A DNA stretch of 64,000 bases from Lycium barbarum (Eukaryota; Streptophyta; Magnoliopsida; Solanales; Solanaceae), in contig NC_083346.1 in the NCBI RefSeq assembly GCF_019175385.1, positions 248,001-312,000 of the forward strand, in the 5' to 3' direction. Positions within the stretch are counted from its first letter, which is position 1; each line of letters starts with the position of its first letter. Under the pieces are notes generated by a model, which was not told the DNA's origin, searched no databases, and saw nothing but the letters and a program-made list of their open reading frames with translations. This document shows positions 23,871-34,300 of this stretch, in pieces. The position numbers and the translations under genes were made by a program.

Positions 23871-24553
23871 CTGTAGATAATATACACAAAATTAACTACA
23901 ATATAAATATAAATGATAAATAGCTCTGCTACATTGATTATCAGTACTCAAATATAATATTCGTTCAAAATCTTTATGGTGAAGTTAATACTAGTATGTG
24001 TTTTTGGTTTTAACAAGTAGTACTATTGTTTTAAGTAGCATTTTATGTGATATCGTTTCCTTTAATTTCATTTAAAAAATTGATGCTATATTTTTATAAT
24101 TAAAAATAATTTTACTTAATTTTAAACTTCTCATTGTACCGTTTTTGAAATAATGTATAGCCACGAAAATGTTAGTATAGTTTAGACTACAAATTTCCAA
24201 AATATTTCTTTTTTTAAACTATGTGTCCAATCTAATCCCACGACATAATTTGGAAAGGAGTGAGTACCATTAATACCATTGATGATGTTGGATTCTATAA
24301 TAATTACCAAGAAGTTAGTACATGAGCAGTTATATAAGCAAGTTTGTCCTTAATTAATTCTTAACCTAAGACTAAGAGATCCCCAGATTCTTGGGTTTGT
24401 AAGTATTGCTTCGAATTAATATTGCGGCGAGTCACTAAGGAATATATAGATAGGCTTCTTTTTGTGAATTTTCTTGCTTTATACACAACTTTCGGCAAAC
24501 AAATTAAGAAATCATAACAAGTTGGCTAAAAGGCGTCCGTTTCATCTCTTTTG

Positions 24554-24669
24554 AGCCGAGAGTCTCATCGGAAACAACTCTCTACCCCGGAAAGGTAGAA
24601 GTAAGATTTGTGTACATTCTACCCTTCCCAGACCCCAGTTGTGAAATTAAATTGGTATGTTGTTGTTAG
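24554..24669 (+). mobile_element. TS-type SINE / RTE LINE 3' tail (unit 3)
   Basis: GAGCCGAGAGTCTCATCGGA...CCCCAGTTGTG...TTGTTG. This is the longest surviving of the three intronic copies and shows the family sequence most clearly. Confidence 0.7.
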
Positions 24670-24798
24670 CAAGCTGGCTAAAGGCTGATTAAGTGAGATA
24701 AAGGTGCTTTTCTTATTTGTATATGATTGTAATTAATTGCTATGAGGTGAAAAGAAAAAATAATTAGTAGAGGGTGAAGGGAAAAGTAGAAATCTAAC

Positions 24799-25021
24799 CT
24801 GGAACTGGATGTGGTGTGTGATCACCACAAAGAAGAGTACCATGGAGGATAACAGTAGAAAGCTTTTCTTCTCCATAGCCAGCCATCTTTGCCAATTCTT
24901 CTCTGCTTGAAAGTTCTACTAACGGATTATTATTATCAATTGCCCAACTTACTGGCATAATAACAAACAAGGAGAATATGAATATTATCTTCACAATACT
25001 TCCTTGAAATAATTGAATCAT
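24799..25021 (-). CDS. Pollen Ole e 1-like secreted protein, gene 3, exon 1
   Basis: A 223 nt exon 1 starting at ATG 25021, with a hydrophobic signal region, then REELAKMAGYGEEKLSTV and Cys65. The donor is CCAG|GTTAGA, phase 1. Joined to 23560-23870 it gives a 177-residue protein with an intact frame. It differs from genes 1 and 2 mainly in the signal peptide and at L/V and T/S substitutions, consistent with an older split. The 5' leader contains a long (TA)n tract and the upstream region is interrupted by a 12 kb element, both of which may affect expression. Confidence 0.88.
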
Positions 25022-25071
25022 CTTTAATTATGTATCTTTATCTTGCTGTGTTTTTGTTTCTAAAATATGAT

Positions 25072-25145
<74 letters not shown>

Positions 25146-25160
25146 GTGTGTGTGTGTGGA
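25072..25160. repeat. (TA)n(TG)n microsatellite in gene 3 leader
   Basis: About 75 bp of TA repeats plus GTGTGTGTGTG, where gene 1 has only ATTATATATGG (8716-8725). It pushes the TATA-like site (25190-25199) to about 170 nt from the ATG. Confidence 0.9.
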
Positions 25161-25189
25161 ATGAAGAGAGAAGATAGCTACTATCTCCA

Positions 25190-25199
25190 TTATATATAA
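25190..25199 (-). promoter_or_regulatory. TATA-like sequence of gene 3
   Basis: TTTATATATAATGG on the minus strand, aligned with the TATA boxes of genes 1 and 2. Confidence 0.4.
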
Positions 25200-25290
25200 A
25201 GTCCTTTGTATATATGGAAGGTTAACCGTCAGGTTGGTAGCCTAATCTTATCACCACCTATACAAGCAATATTGATTCTATAAGAGTTTA

Positions 25291-25415
25291 TCGAGTCCGC
25301 GACTTTTGTAGGTTAAAAAAAAAAGTTGAACCAAAATAGCATAAAAAAAAAACACAGAACTAGGTTTCACGCACAAATTTCGTGCGTGAAAGGGGGCAAC
25401 AAAAGTCGCCCCTGC
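25291..25415 (+). repeat. Left terminal inverted repeat of the MULE
   Basis: Pairs with 37425-37545 in opposite orientation, with mostly small indels in the A/T runs. Confidence 0.85.
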
Positions 25416-25818
25416 CTTTGTTCTTTGGGCAATTTTTTTTAAAATTAACGTTTTTTCTGTACTTTGCTTGAAGATTAGTCATGTTTCAAAACGCCGGAAT
25501 ATCAATATTTTATATAGAACTTAATATCTTTTTTTGCATACAATAACGTCAGTTCATTACATCAGGTACACCTAAATGTTTGGATCGTCGTTTTAGGGGT
25601 TCTAAAGTGCCCCGAAGTAAGTTTTCTTTGTTTGGAAACTTGTTATCCTTAGGTTTAAGTGTCATATTTTATAGGGTTTTGATTAATTTAGGACATCGCA
25701 CGAGTTATTATTAATCGATAATAAAGACTAAGATAACTAATTATCATTAAGAAAATAATAATAAAAAATATATATAATATTAACATAAAATGTACACTTT
25801 ATTTACAAATACACAATC
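25416..25818. other. MULE interior without gene
   Basis: AT-rich sequence between the left TIR and the stop codon of the PMD gene, presumably its 3' flank. No motif recognised. Confidence 0.5.
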
Positions 25819-25989
25819 TCAGGTTCCACATCTGGGAGCCTTTAGAGTATAGCTAGGCCTAAGGCCAATCCCACCAGCCCCACCACCCTCACCATCATCT
25901 CTATCACCCTTCCTTCTCTTAATCTGTACATGCTCTATGGCATGATCATCCTTGCTTCCCTTCCTTCCCTCCTTTCGACCTGGACCCCG

Positions 25990-28707
25990 TGTTACACCTC
26001 AGAAATTTCTCCGTGAACGTACAATGAATAGACCAACGAAGCGTATGAGTGTACGATGTTTAACTGAGTAGGGAATGACGATTCATGAATTTTTGGAAAT
26101 AAGAAAGTTGTAGAATTTCAATTCAGCCAGTGGTCGTAAAACAGAATACGGCCCGTAAAGTGATTTACGGACCGTATACTGCCATCGTCCTCCAACGTTC
26201 CAAAAATTTCAACTTTCTGTCCAAAGTTTAAATGGTAAAATACGACCCAGTTTACGGACCGTAAACTGAAATACGGCCCGTAAACTGTGGCCGTAAACCA
26301 TCATGACCTCCAGCAAACCTTTCTATTTTTGATATGCTTAAATACGACCACGTTATACGGCCCGTAAACTAGTATACGGTCCGTAAACTGTGGTTTACGA
26401 CCATTGTACACCCCGACGACTGTTCATTAAAAATCAGATTTTGTGATTATTATAAGTGACTTTCTCATTCATTTTCATTCATATTTCATCTAAAACCTTC
26501 AAGAACCCTCTAGAACTTATCCAAACATTTCATCCACAAAATTTAAGAGAATCAAAGGAAGATCAGGATCAACAACACCAAATCCATGAAACAAAGTGTG
26601 TGAAACTCAAGTGAAGTTCATCCAAACCAAGAAATTTCAAGGAAGGAAAAAATAGGGTTTTGAGGAAGGAGGAAGAACTCCACTCTAGGCTTGTTCCATC
26701 ACCATCTAAGGTAAGTTTTATGCCTTTAGCATGTTGTTTAAGGTATTGGAAAGCTAAGATGCTTGAATTGTAGAAAGACATGGAAAATGGTCATAAAATG
26801 TGAATAGTGCCATAGTTGAATGATAGTTGGATTGAATATGAATGTTGATGAGTTGGGAGTATAAATATGTTATAAATGACGTGTAGACCATAAAATAGGT
26901 GTGATGTATGAGAAAATGTGATGGTGAGCTAAAACCCGTAAATATGGAGAAATTGGAGAAAAATGGTGGAATGTGGTAAATGTAGATAAATGACGATTGT
27001 TGATACGATATTGTGAGTGTTGTTGTGAATGTTTGGTAGTTGAAATGAAACATGGGAAAAGTAGTAGAAACAAAGGAAATGCTGCCCAATTTTCCCTAGA
27101 GAATAGTCACGCGTTCTTATAGTCGATTAACTGACGTTGATACGAATTCTCTTGAAGGTAAAGAAGCGAATATTGAAGAGGAACGATCAAGCGGTAGAAT
27201 AGCTAAAGGAACAGGTATGTAAGGCTTATCTTTTCTTTCAAAAGGCATGAATCCTTTAAGTCTCATATAATCCTTCTGCAAAACGAAGCCTATGAGCTCT
27301 TCAATATATCGAATTACATACGAATATGATGGTGATGATAATGAGCTAGAGTATAGCGATTCAAGAGATTGTGGCATGATGTTCCTATAAGGCCAGTGAT
27401 GTTATCTTTGTTAACACTCGCCTTATGCTCTATTTCCTTCAAGGCGAGGCACGATACTCATACACGTTCATAATATACGCGGGGGCTCTCGACCTTATGT
27501 CACCCCGACATTATTATAGATTGTCCATAAGCCTTAATGCATGTCCTATGACCAATGTTCCGCAAAGTTATGAGTCTATGTTCATAGACGATTTCATATG
27601 AGATAAAGGTAAGAGATATGTTATATAAACGATAGTGGTAATGTTTAGCTTAAGCCTAAAGATTATAAAGACTATCATACGATAATTATACGAAATTCAT
27701 GCTACGAATACGATGTGACTTTCGTAGATTGTCTTTAAATTTAAATGGGTGCATCAATGAAAGGTTACAATAAGTTTATGAGATGTATACGATGACAATG
27801 ATGATGAAGAGATATATTGATCCTTGTGTGATGCATGTGACATGGTCGAGCCACTATGTGGCCGAATATGGAAGATATGTATGTGATACTGTCGAGCCAC
27901 TACGTGGCCGAATACGGATACTGTCGAGCCACTACGTGGCCGAATACGGATACTGTCGAGCCACCATGTGGCCGAATACGGATATTGTCGATCCCTAAGT
28001 GGCCGAATACGGATAACGTTTTATGTGTATAAGTAGATACAGTATTATGATGATGAATTATATGACGTGATGATGTATACGCTATGATGATTCATGTACG
28101 ACGATTATGTATATGTGATATATGTATGAAATGCATTCATCCTTAAAGGTCGCGCAGGTTTTTCTTTCACCTCATGACTTGTGATTCTCTATCATGTTTA
28201 TTTCACTTATGCCTTACATACTCAGTACAATATTCGTACTGACGTCTGTTTTCTTTGGACGTTGTGTTCATGCCCACAGGTAGACAGGGAGACGGTGCAG
28301 ACCTATAGGAGCTATCAGCAGATTTTCAAGAACACTCTATTATTCCGGAGGTGCTAATCGGGTTTATACTTTTGTGTATATATATGTATATGTATTTTGG
28401 GCACGACGGGGTCTTGTCCCGTCCATATGTCTAGCACTCTAGTAGAGGCTCGTAGATACGTATGTGTGGGTTATATGGTCTCACAAGGTCACTACTGTAT
28501 ATACATAGATATGTGTACATTATCTTTTGATAGCAAATGGCTTATGTATATAAAAATATTTATGTTCTGCAATGAAAATGATTTTCTTATGATTATGAGT
28601 TTATGAACGAAAAAAAAGAGGTTTAATGAGTATGATGAGTAGTAGAACGAGCGGTACCCGGTGGTCAGCCCCGGGTACCCGCCACGACCCCTAGCTGGGT
28701 CGTGACA
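25990..28707 (+). repeat. Gypsy 5' LTR
   Basis: Contains a cluster of TACGG-CCGTA palindromes (26136-26405) and five copies of an approximately 32 bp repeat with GTCGAGCCACTACGTGGCCG (27845-28016). Confidence 0.93.
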
Positions 28708-28711
28708 GAAG

Positions 28712-28723
28712 TGGTATCAGAGC
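28712..28723 (+). other. Gypsy primer binding site
   Basis: TGGTATCAGAGC, four bases after the 5' LTR; complementary to initiator methionine tRNA. Confidence 0.9.
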
Positions 28724-28910
28724 AATTCGTCCTAGGAAGTGTCTACGAGCCGTGTCTAGTAGAGTCTTGTTTATGGTGTGTTGCGCGCCACATCGATAAA
28801 CAAGAGGCTACAGGGCATTTAGGAAAATGACCATCTTTCTTCTTATGAGATCGTGCGATAGAGCCGTGTATAAGATTTTATCTTCCCTAACAGTGTGTTG
28901 TAATTTCAGA

Positions 28911-30326
28911 ATGCCGCCAAAGGAAAAAATCTATGGCCGCCCAGAAGGGCAAGCCTACAACAAAGAGGCGGGTAGAAAGAGAGCCTCCGATGAATATAGA
29001 GGAAGGCGAATCACACAACGAGGCCTTGTCACATACTTCGTCTACCCCGCCCGATGTGGGAGAGCAAGGAGGAGCCCCAGCTCCAATTCCTCCACCGGTT
29101 GCTTTGAGTCAACAAGTGACCGAGGCTATACACCTATTGACACAGCTAGTTACCGCCCAGGCATAGCTACAGGGTTCGGGTTCAAGTGACAGGGCCGTTA
29201 GTACTAGAGCCCGCGATTTTATGACTTTAAATCCTCCGGAGTTCTTTGGGTCAAAGCCGGACGAAGACCCGCAAGGCTTTATTGATGAGATGTTGAGGAC
29301 ATTGAAAATTATCCATGCCTCCGAGACTGAATCCGTGGAGTTATCATCTTATAGACTCCGGGACGTGGCAGTCTTATGGTATAATAATTGAGTATTATCA
29401 AGAGGAGAGAATGCGCCTCCTCCGGTTTGACAAGAATTTGTAGATGCCTTCATCCGCCACTACTTGCCACCCGAGGTCCGCCGAGCTAGAGCGGATAGGT
29501 TCTTAAATCTGAAATAAGGAAATATGAGTGCTCGGGAGTATAGCCTTCAATTCAATTCATTGGCTAGATATGCCCCGACTATGGTGTCCGATATGGGAGA
29601 TAGAGTGCATAGGTTTGTGAGTGGCCTAGCGCCCCATTTGTTCAAAGATTGCTTAACGACTTCATTACAAGACGAGATGGATATCTCCCGCATTCAAGCC
29701 CACGCTCAAAATCTCGAAGAGCAACGACATTCGCAAAGGGGCGAGCGTGATATGGATCAGGGGCCAAGTAAGAGGGCCAGATCCATAGGTGCTGATAGCG
29801 ACCATAGAAGGGGATCGAGGCAGACGTATTCTAGGCACTCAGGTCAGTCGGTGACTAGTATACCTCCACGAGTTGCAGACCAGGGGTCCGACTTCTCTAG
29901 TCATCCCGGACCGGATCAGAGTTTCATCGAGTCGGGCTCTCGGTATAGGAGTGATTCAGGCCAGAGGAGATCATCTATACCACAATGTACCAGTGCGGTA
30001 AGCTACATTGGGGACCATGCCGATTGGGCTCGGATGTTTGTTATGTTTGCGGCCAGTCGGGTCACATTATAAGAGAGTGCCCGTTTCGAGGCGGTAGGCA
30101 CGCGGTTCAGCCCGCAGGATCAGCGGCTGGTTCTTCTTCGGTGAGCCCGGGAGGGCAGACTTCCCCGGTTCCGGCAGGGCGAGGTAGATGCAGAGGGGGA
30201 GCAACTACTTCAGGTGCCACCCAGCCTCGTATATATGCTTTAGCTGAGCGACAGGATCCAGAGTCATTTCCCGATGCCGTCACAGCTATATCCGTACCTT
30301 TGATAATGTGTGAAAGGAGAAATTAA
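28911..30326 (+). pseudogene. Gypsy gag remnant
   Basis: Opens at ATG 28911 (MPPKEK...), shifts frame after a few codons to 28933, and continues through RDFMTLNPPEFFGSKPDEDP, FIRHYLPPEVRRARADRF, then REYSLQFNSLARYAP (29524-30072) to a zinc knuckle C-Y-V-C-G-Q-S-G-H-I-I-R-E-C in yet another frame (about 30040-30080). Stops interrupt it at about 29164, 29391, 29430 and 29516. Order and motifs are those of a Ty3/Gypsy Gag. Nothing recognisable of pol follows. Confidence 0.8.
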
Positions 30327-30409
30327 TATTTATCATATTAAACAAGTATGAAATGAGAGGTTTTATGCTATGTAGCGACGGTAATCGGTAAAGTACGATA
30401 TGTGGTATT

Positions 30410-30451
<42 letters not shown>

Positions 30452-31139
30452 TTGAGGATAGTATTGATCCGCCACTGGTAATCTATATGAAATACCTTTA
30501 GAAATACTACCGATAAGACTTAAAGGGGATTGTGAGGACGATGCTACACAAGCTTTAAGGAAGTAGGGTGTGAAGGGTAGAACCTCTAAGATAGCAGTTG
30601 CTAAAGAATAGAGAAAAGATAGGGTCAGTTAGAAAAAGTAAGAGAGTGACATGCGCTACCGAGTGAGTTAGTTATTAATGAAAGCTTCCTTATCGTGCAG
30701 ACTGTATTGTCAATATATATATGTTCTATGAAGATGTGAGTGTAAGGAAAATATCCGAGACATGCGTTATAGCACTTTAGAAGTTACCATTACAGGATTA
30801 TTGAGTTAGTAGTACGAGGCTGCATAATCAATAAAGGACATGAGAGATGTCCTAGAAGAATTTACTGTATGATGAAAAGGGAATGGGAAAGATGTGAGTT
30901 AATAACCAAGCTTGAAAAAGGTATGTACGTTTTCGTTTCATGCTTTTGGGTCGTGTGTAGCCATAGATATGTTGCTATTATGTTGTGGCCCTATGAGGCA
31001 ATGATATTATGGGTTGTTGTGACAGGGTGGTAGTACCATATTACAAGGGAAACTCTGGCGGATTTTTCGTAGAATCCCCGCTGACTTAACATTCGAGGAC
31101 GAATGTTCCAAAAGGGGGGGGGGGGGGGGGGGGGAAGAA
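30327..31139 (+). other. Gypsy 3' internal region
   Basis: Non-coding remnant between gag and the 3' LTR. It includes a short (TA)n run at 30417-30450 and the polypurine tract with about 22 consecutive G at 31114-31135. No polymerase domain is detectable. Confidence 0.7.
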
Positions 31140-33809
31140 TGTTACACCTCGGAAATTTCTCCGTGAACGTACAATGAATAGACCAACGAAGCGTATGAGT
31201 GTACAATGTTTTACTGGGTAGGGAATGACGATTCATGAATTTTTGGAAATAAGAAAGTTGTAGAATTTCAATTCAGCCAGTGGTTGTAAAACAGAATACG
31301 GCCCGTAAAGTGATTTACGGACCGTATACTGCCATCGTCCTGCAACGTTCCAAAAATTTCAACTTTCTGTCCAAAGTTTAAATGGTAAAATACGACCTAG
31401 TTTACGGACCGTAAACTGAAATACGGCCTGTAAACTGTGGTCGTAAACCATCATGACCTCCAGCAAACCTTTCTGTTTTTGATATGCTTAAATACGACCA
31501 CGTTATACGGCCCGTAAACTAGTATACGGTCCGTAAACTGTGGTTTACGACCACTGTACACCCCGATGACTGTTCATTAAAAATCAGATTTTATGATTAT
31601 TATAAGTGACTTTCTCATTCATTTTCATTCATATTTCATCTAAAACCTTCAAGAACCCTCTAGAATTTATCCAAACATTTCATCCACAAAATTTAAGAGA
31701 ATCAAAGGAAGATCAAGATCAATAACACCAAATCCATGAAACAAAGTGTGTGAAACTCAAGTGAAGTTCATCCAAACCAAGAAATTCCAAGGAAGGAAAA
31801 AATAGGGTTTTGAGGAAGGAGGAAGAACTCCACTCTAGGCTTGTTCCACCACCATCTAAGGTAAGTTTTATGACTTTAGCATGTTGTTTAAAGTATTGGA
31901 AAGCTAATATTCTTGAATTGTAGAAAGACATGGAAAATGGTCATAAAATGTGAATAGTGTCATAGTTGAATGATAGTTGGATTGAATATGAATGTTGATG
32001 AGTTGGGAGTATAAATATGTTATAAATGACGTGTAGACCATAAAATAGGTGTGATGTATGAGAAAATGTGATGGTGAGCTAAAACCCGTAAATGTGGAGA
32101 AATTGGAGAAAAATGGTGGAATGTGGTAAATGTAGATAAATGACGATTGTTGATACGATATTGTGAGTGTTGTTGTGAATGTTTGGTAGTTGAAATGAAA
32201 CATGGGAAAAGTAGTAGAAACAAAGGAAATGCTGCTCAATTTTCCCTAGAGAATAGTCACACGTTCTTATAGTTGATTAACTGACGTTGATGCGAATTCT
32301 CTTGAAGGTAAAGACGCGAATATTGAAGAGGAACGATCAAGCGGTAGAATAGCTAAAGGAAAAGGTATGTAAGGCTTATCTTTTCTTTCAAAAGGCATGA
32401 ATCCTTTAAGTCTCATATAATCCTTCTGCAAAACGAAGCCTATGAGCTCTTCAATATATTGAATTACATACGAATATGATGGTGATGATAATGAGCTAGA
32501 GTATAGCGATTCAAGAGATTGTGGCATGATGTTCCTATAAGGCTAGTGATTTTATCTTTGTTAACACTCGCCTTATGCTCTATTTCCTTCAAGGCGAGGC
32601 ACGATACTCATACACGTTCATAATATACGCGGGGGATCTCGACCTTATGTCACCCCGACATTGTTATAGATTGTCCATAAGCCTTAATGCATGTCCTATG
32701 ACCAATGTTCCGCAAAGTTATGAGTCTATGTTCATAAAGGATTTCATATGAGATAAAGGTAAGAGATATGCTATATAAACGATAGTGGTAATGTTTAGCT
32801 TAAGCCTAAAGATTATAAAGACTATCATACGATAATTATACGAAATTCATACTACGAATACGATGTGACTTTCGTAGATTGTCTTTAAATTTAAATGGGT
32901 GCATCAATGAAAGCTTACGATAAGTTTATGAGATGTATACGATGACAATAATGATGATGAGATATACTGATCCTTGTGTGATGCATGTGCCATGGTCGAG
33001 CCACTATGTGGCCGAATATGAAAGATATGTATGTGATACTGTCGAGCCATTACGTGGCCGAATACGGATACTGTCGAGCCACCATGTGGCCGAATACGGA
33101 TATTGTCGAGCCCTAAGTGGCCGAATACGGATAACGTTTTATGTGTATGAGTAGATACGGTATTATGATGATGAATTATATGACGTGATGATGTATACGC
33201 TATGGTGATTCATGTACGACGATTATGTATATGTGATATATGTATGAAATGCATTCATCCTTAAAGGTCGCGCAGGTTTTTCCTTCACCTAATGACTTGT
33301 GATTCTCTATCATGTTTATTTCATTCATGCCTTACATACTCAGTACAATATTCGTACTGACGTCCGTTTCTTTGGACGCTGTGTTCATGCCCACAGGTAG
33401 ACTGGAAGACGGCGCAGACCTATAGAAGCTATCAGCAGATTTTCTGGAGCACTCCATTATTCCGGAGGTGCTAATCGGGTTTATACTTTTGTGTATATAT
33501 ATGTATATGTATTTTGGGCACGACGGGGTCTTGTCCCGTCCATATGTCTAGCACTCTAGTAGAGGCTCGTAGATACGTATGTGTGGGTTATATGGTCTCA
33601 CAAGGTCACTACTGTATATACGTAGATATGTATATAAAAGGGCTTATGTATATAAAAGTATTTATGTTCTGCAATGAAAATGATTTTCTTATGATTATGA
33701 GTTTATGAACGAAAAAAAAGAGGTTTAATGAGTATAATGAGTAGTAGAACGAGCGGTGCTCGGTGGTCGGCCCCGGGTACCCGTCACGGCCCCTAGCTGG
33801 GTCGTGACA
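31140..33809 (+). repeat. Gypsy 3' LTR
   Basis: Matches the 5' LTR along its length, with four instead of five copies of the GTCGAGCCAC repeat (32995-33133), which accounts for most of the 48 bp difference. Confidence 0.93.
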
Positions 33810-33916
33810 CCCCGGTTCATAACATGCTTCCTATGGGAGATGACGGTGGGTGGTGGGAATGGGACAACAACATCAGGAGTCTCGTCAATCTCATCAGGAG
33901 ACCCGTCCACAGGCGC

Positions 33917-34300
33917 AGAAGAATGAACCTAAAATAACATATAAACAATTTAGTTTAGATTTATTCTAAACTAAACATGAAATAAACAATTAATAAATAA
34001 ATTATTTTATTGTAAAAATCAAACTTATGTGTCGACGGCCTCCTGAGATGCCTGGTGAGAGGGTTCCTGAGCTGGCTCCTCAACGGTCTCCTGAGCGGGC
34101 CCCGGAGCTGTAGCTGGAGTCGGAGATGGGTCTACATGCGCAGAAGAATGAACCGGAAATAACATATAAACAATTTAGCTTAGATTTATTCTGAACTAAA
34201 CATTAAATAAACAATTAATTAATAAATTATTTTATTTTATTGTAAAAATAAAACCTGTGTGTCGACGGCCTCCTGAGATGCCTGGTGAGAGGGCTCTTGA
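33917..34300 (-). repeat. Duplicated exon/intron block in the PMD gene
   Basis: A block of about 233 bp is repeated in tandem (about 33917-34070 and 34140-34310), each carrying TGTCGACGGCCTCCTGAGAT and GCGCAGAAGAATGAAC. In the inner copy the splice signals are altered (acceptor AG to CG, donor GT to TT), so only the outer copies fit the gene model. Confidence 0.7.

Larger units (their letters stand above)
25990..33809 (+). mobile_element. Gypsy LTR retrotransposon, gag-only
   Basis: A 7.8 kb element with TSD CCCCG (25985-25989, 33810-33814). LTRs are 25990-28707 (2,718 bp) and 31140-33809 (2,670 bp), both starting TGTTACACCTC and ending GGGTCGTGACA. The primer binding site TGGTATCAGAGC is at 28712-28723 and a G-rich polypurine tract is at 31114-31137. 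The 2.4 kb interior holds only a decayed gag; protease, reverse transcriptase and integrase are absent. The LTRs are very alike, so insertion is fairly recent and needed trans help. The Gag type resembles the Tekay/Del group of Ty3/Gypsy (inference). Confidence 0.93.

Noticed and set aside
26569..27377. Minus-strand frames conserved at 31719-32527
   Set aside because: Conservation only reflects the two LTRs of one element; no domain and wrong strand.
27783..27998. Frame with repeated SSHYVAEYG, also at 32933
   Set aside because: Translation of the LTR tandem repeat; not considered CRISPR or a gene.
27845..28016. CRISPR-like repeat array
   Set aside because: Units are directly adjacent with no unique spacers, inside a plant LTR.
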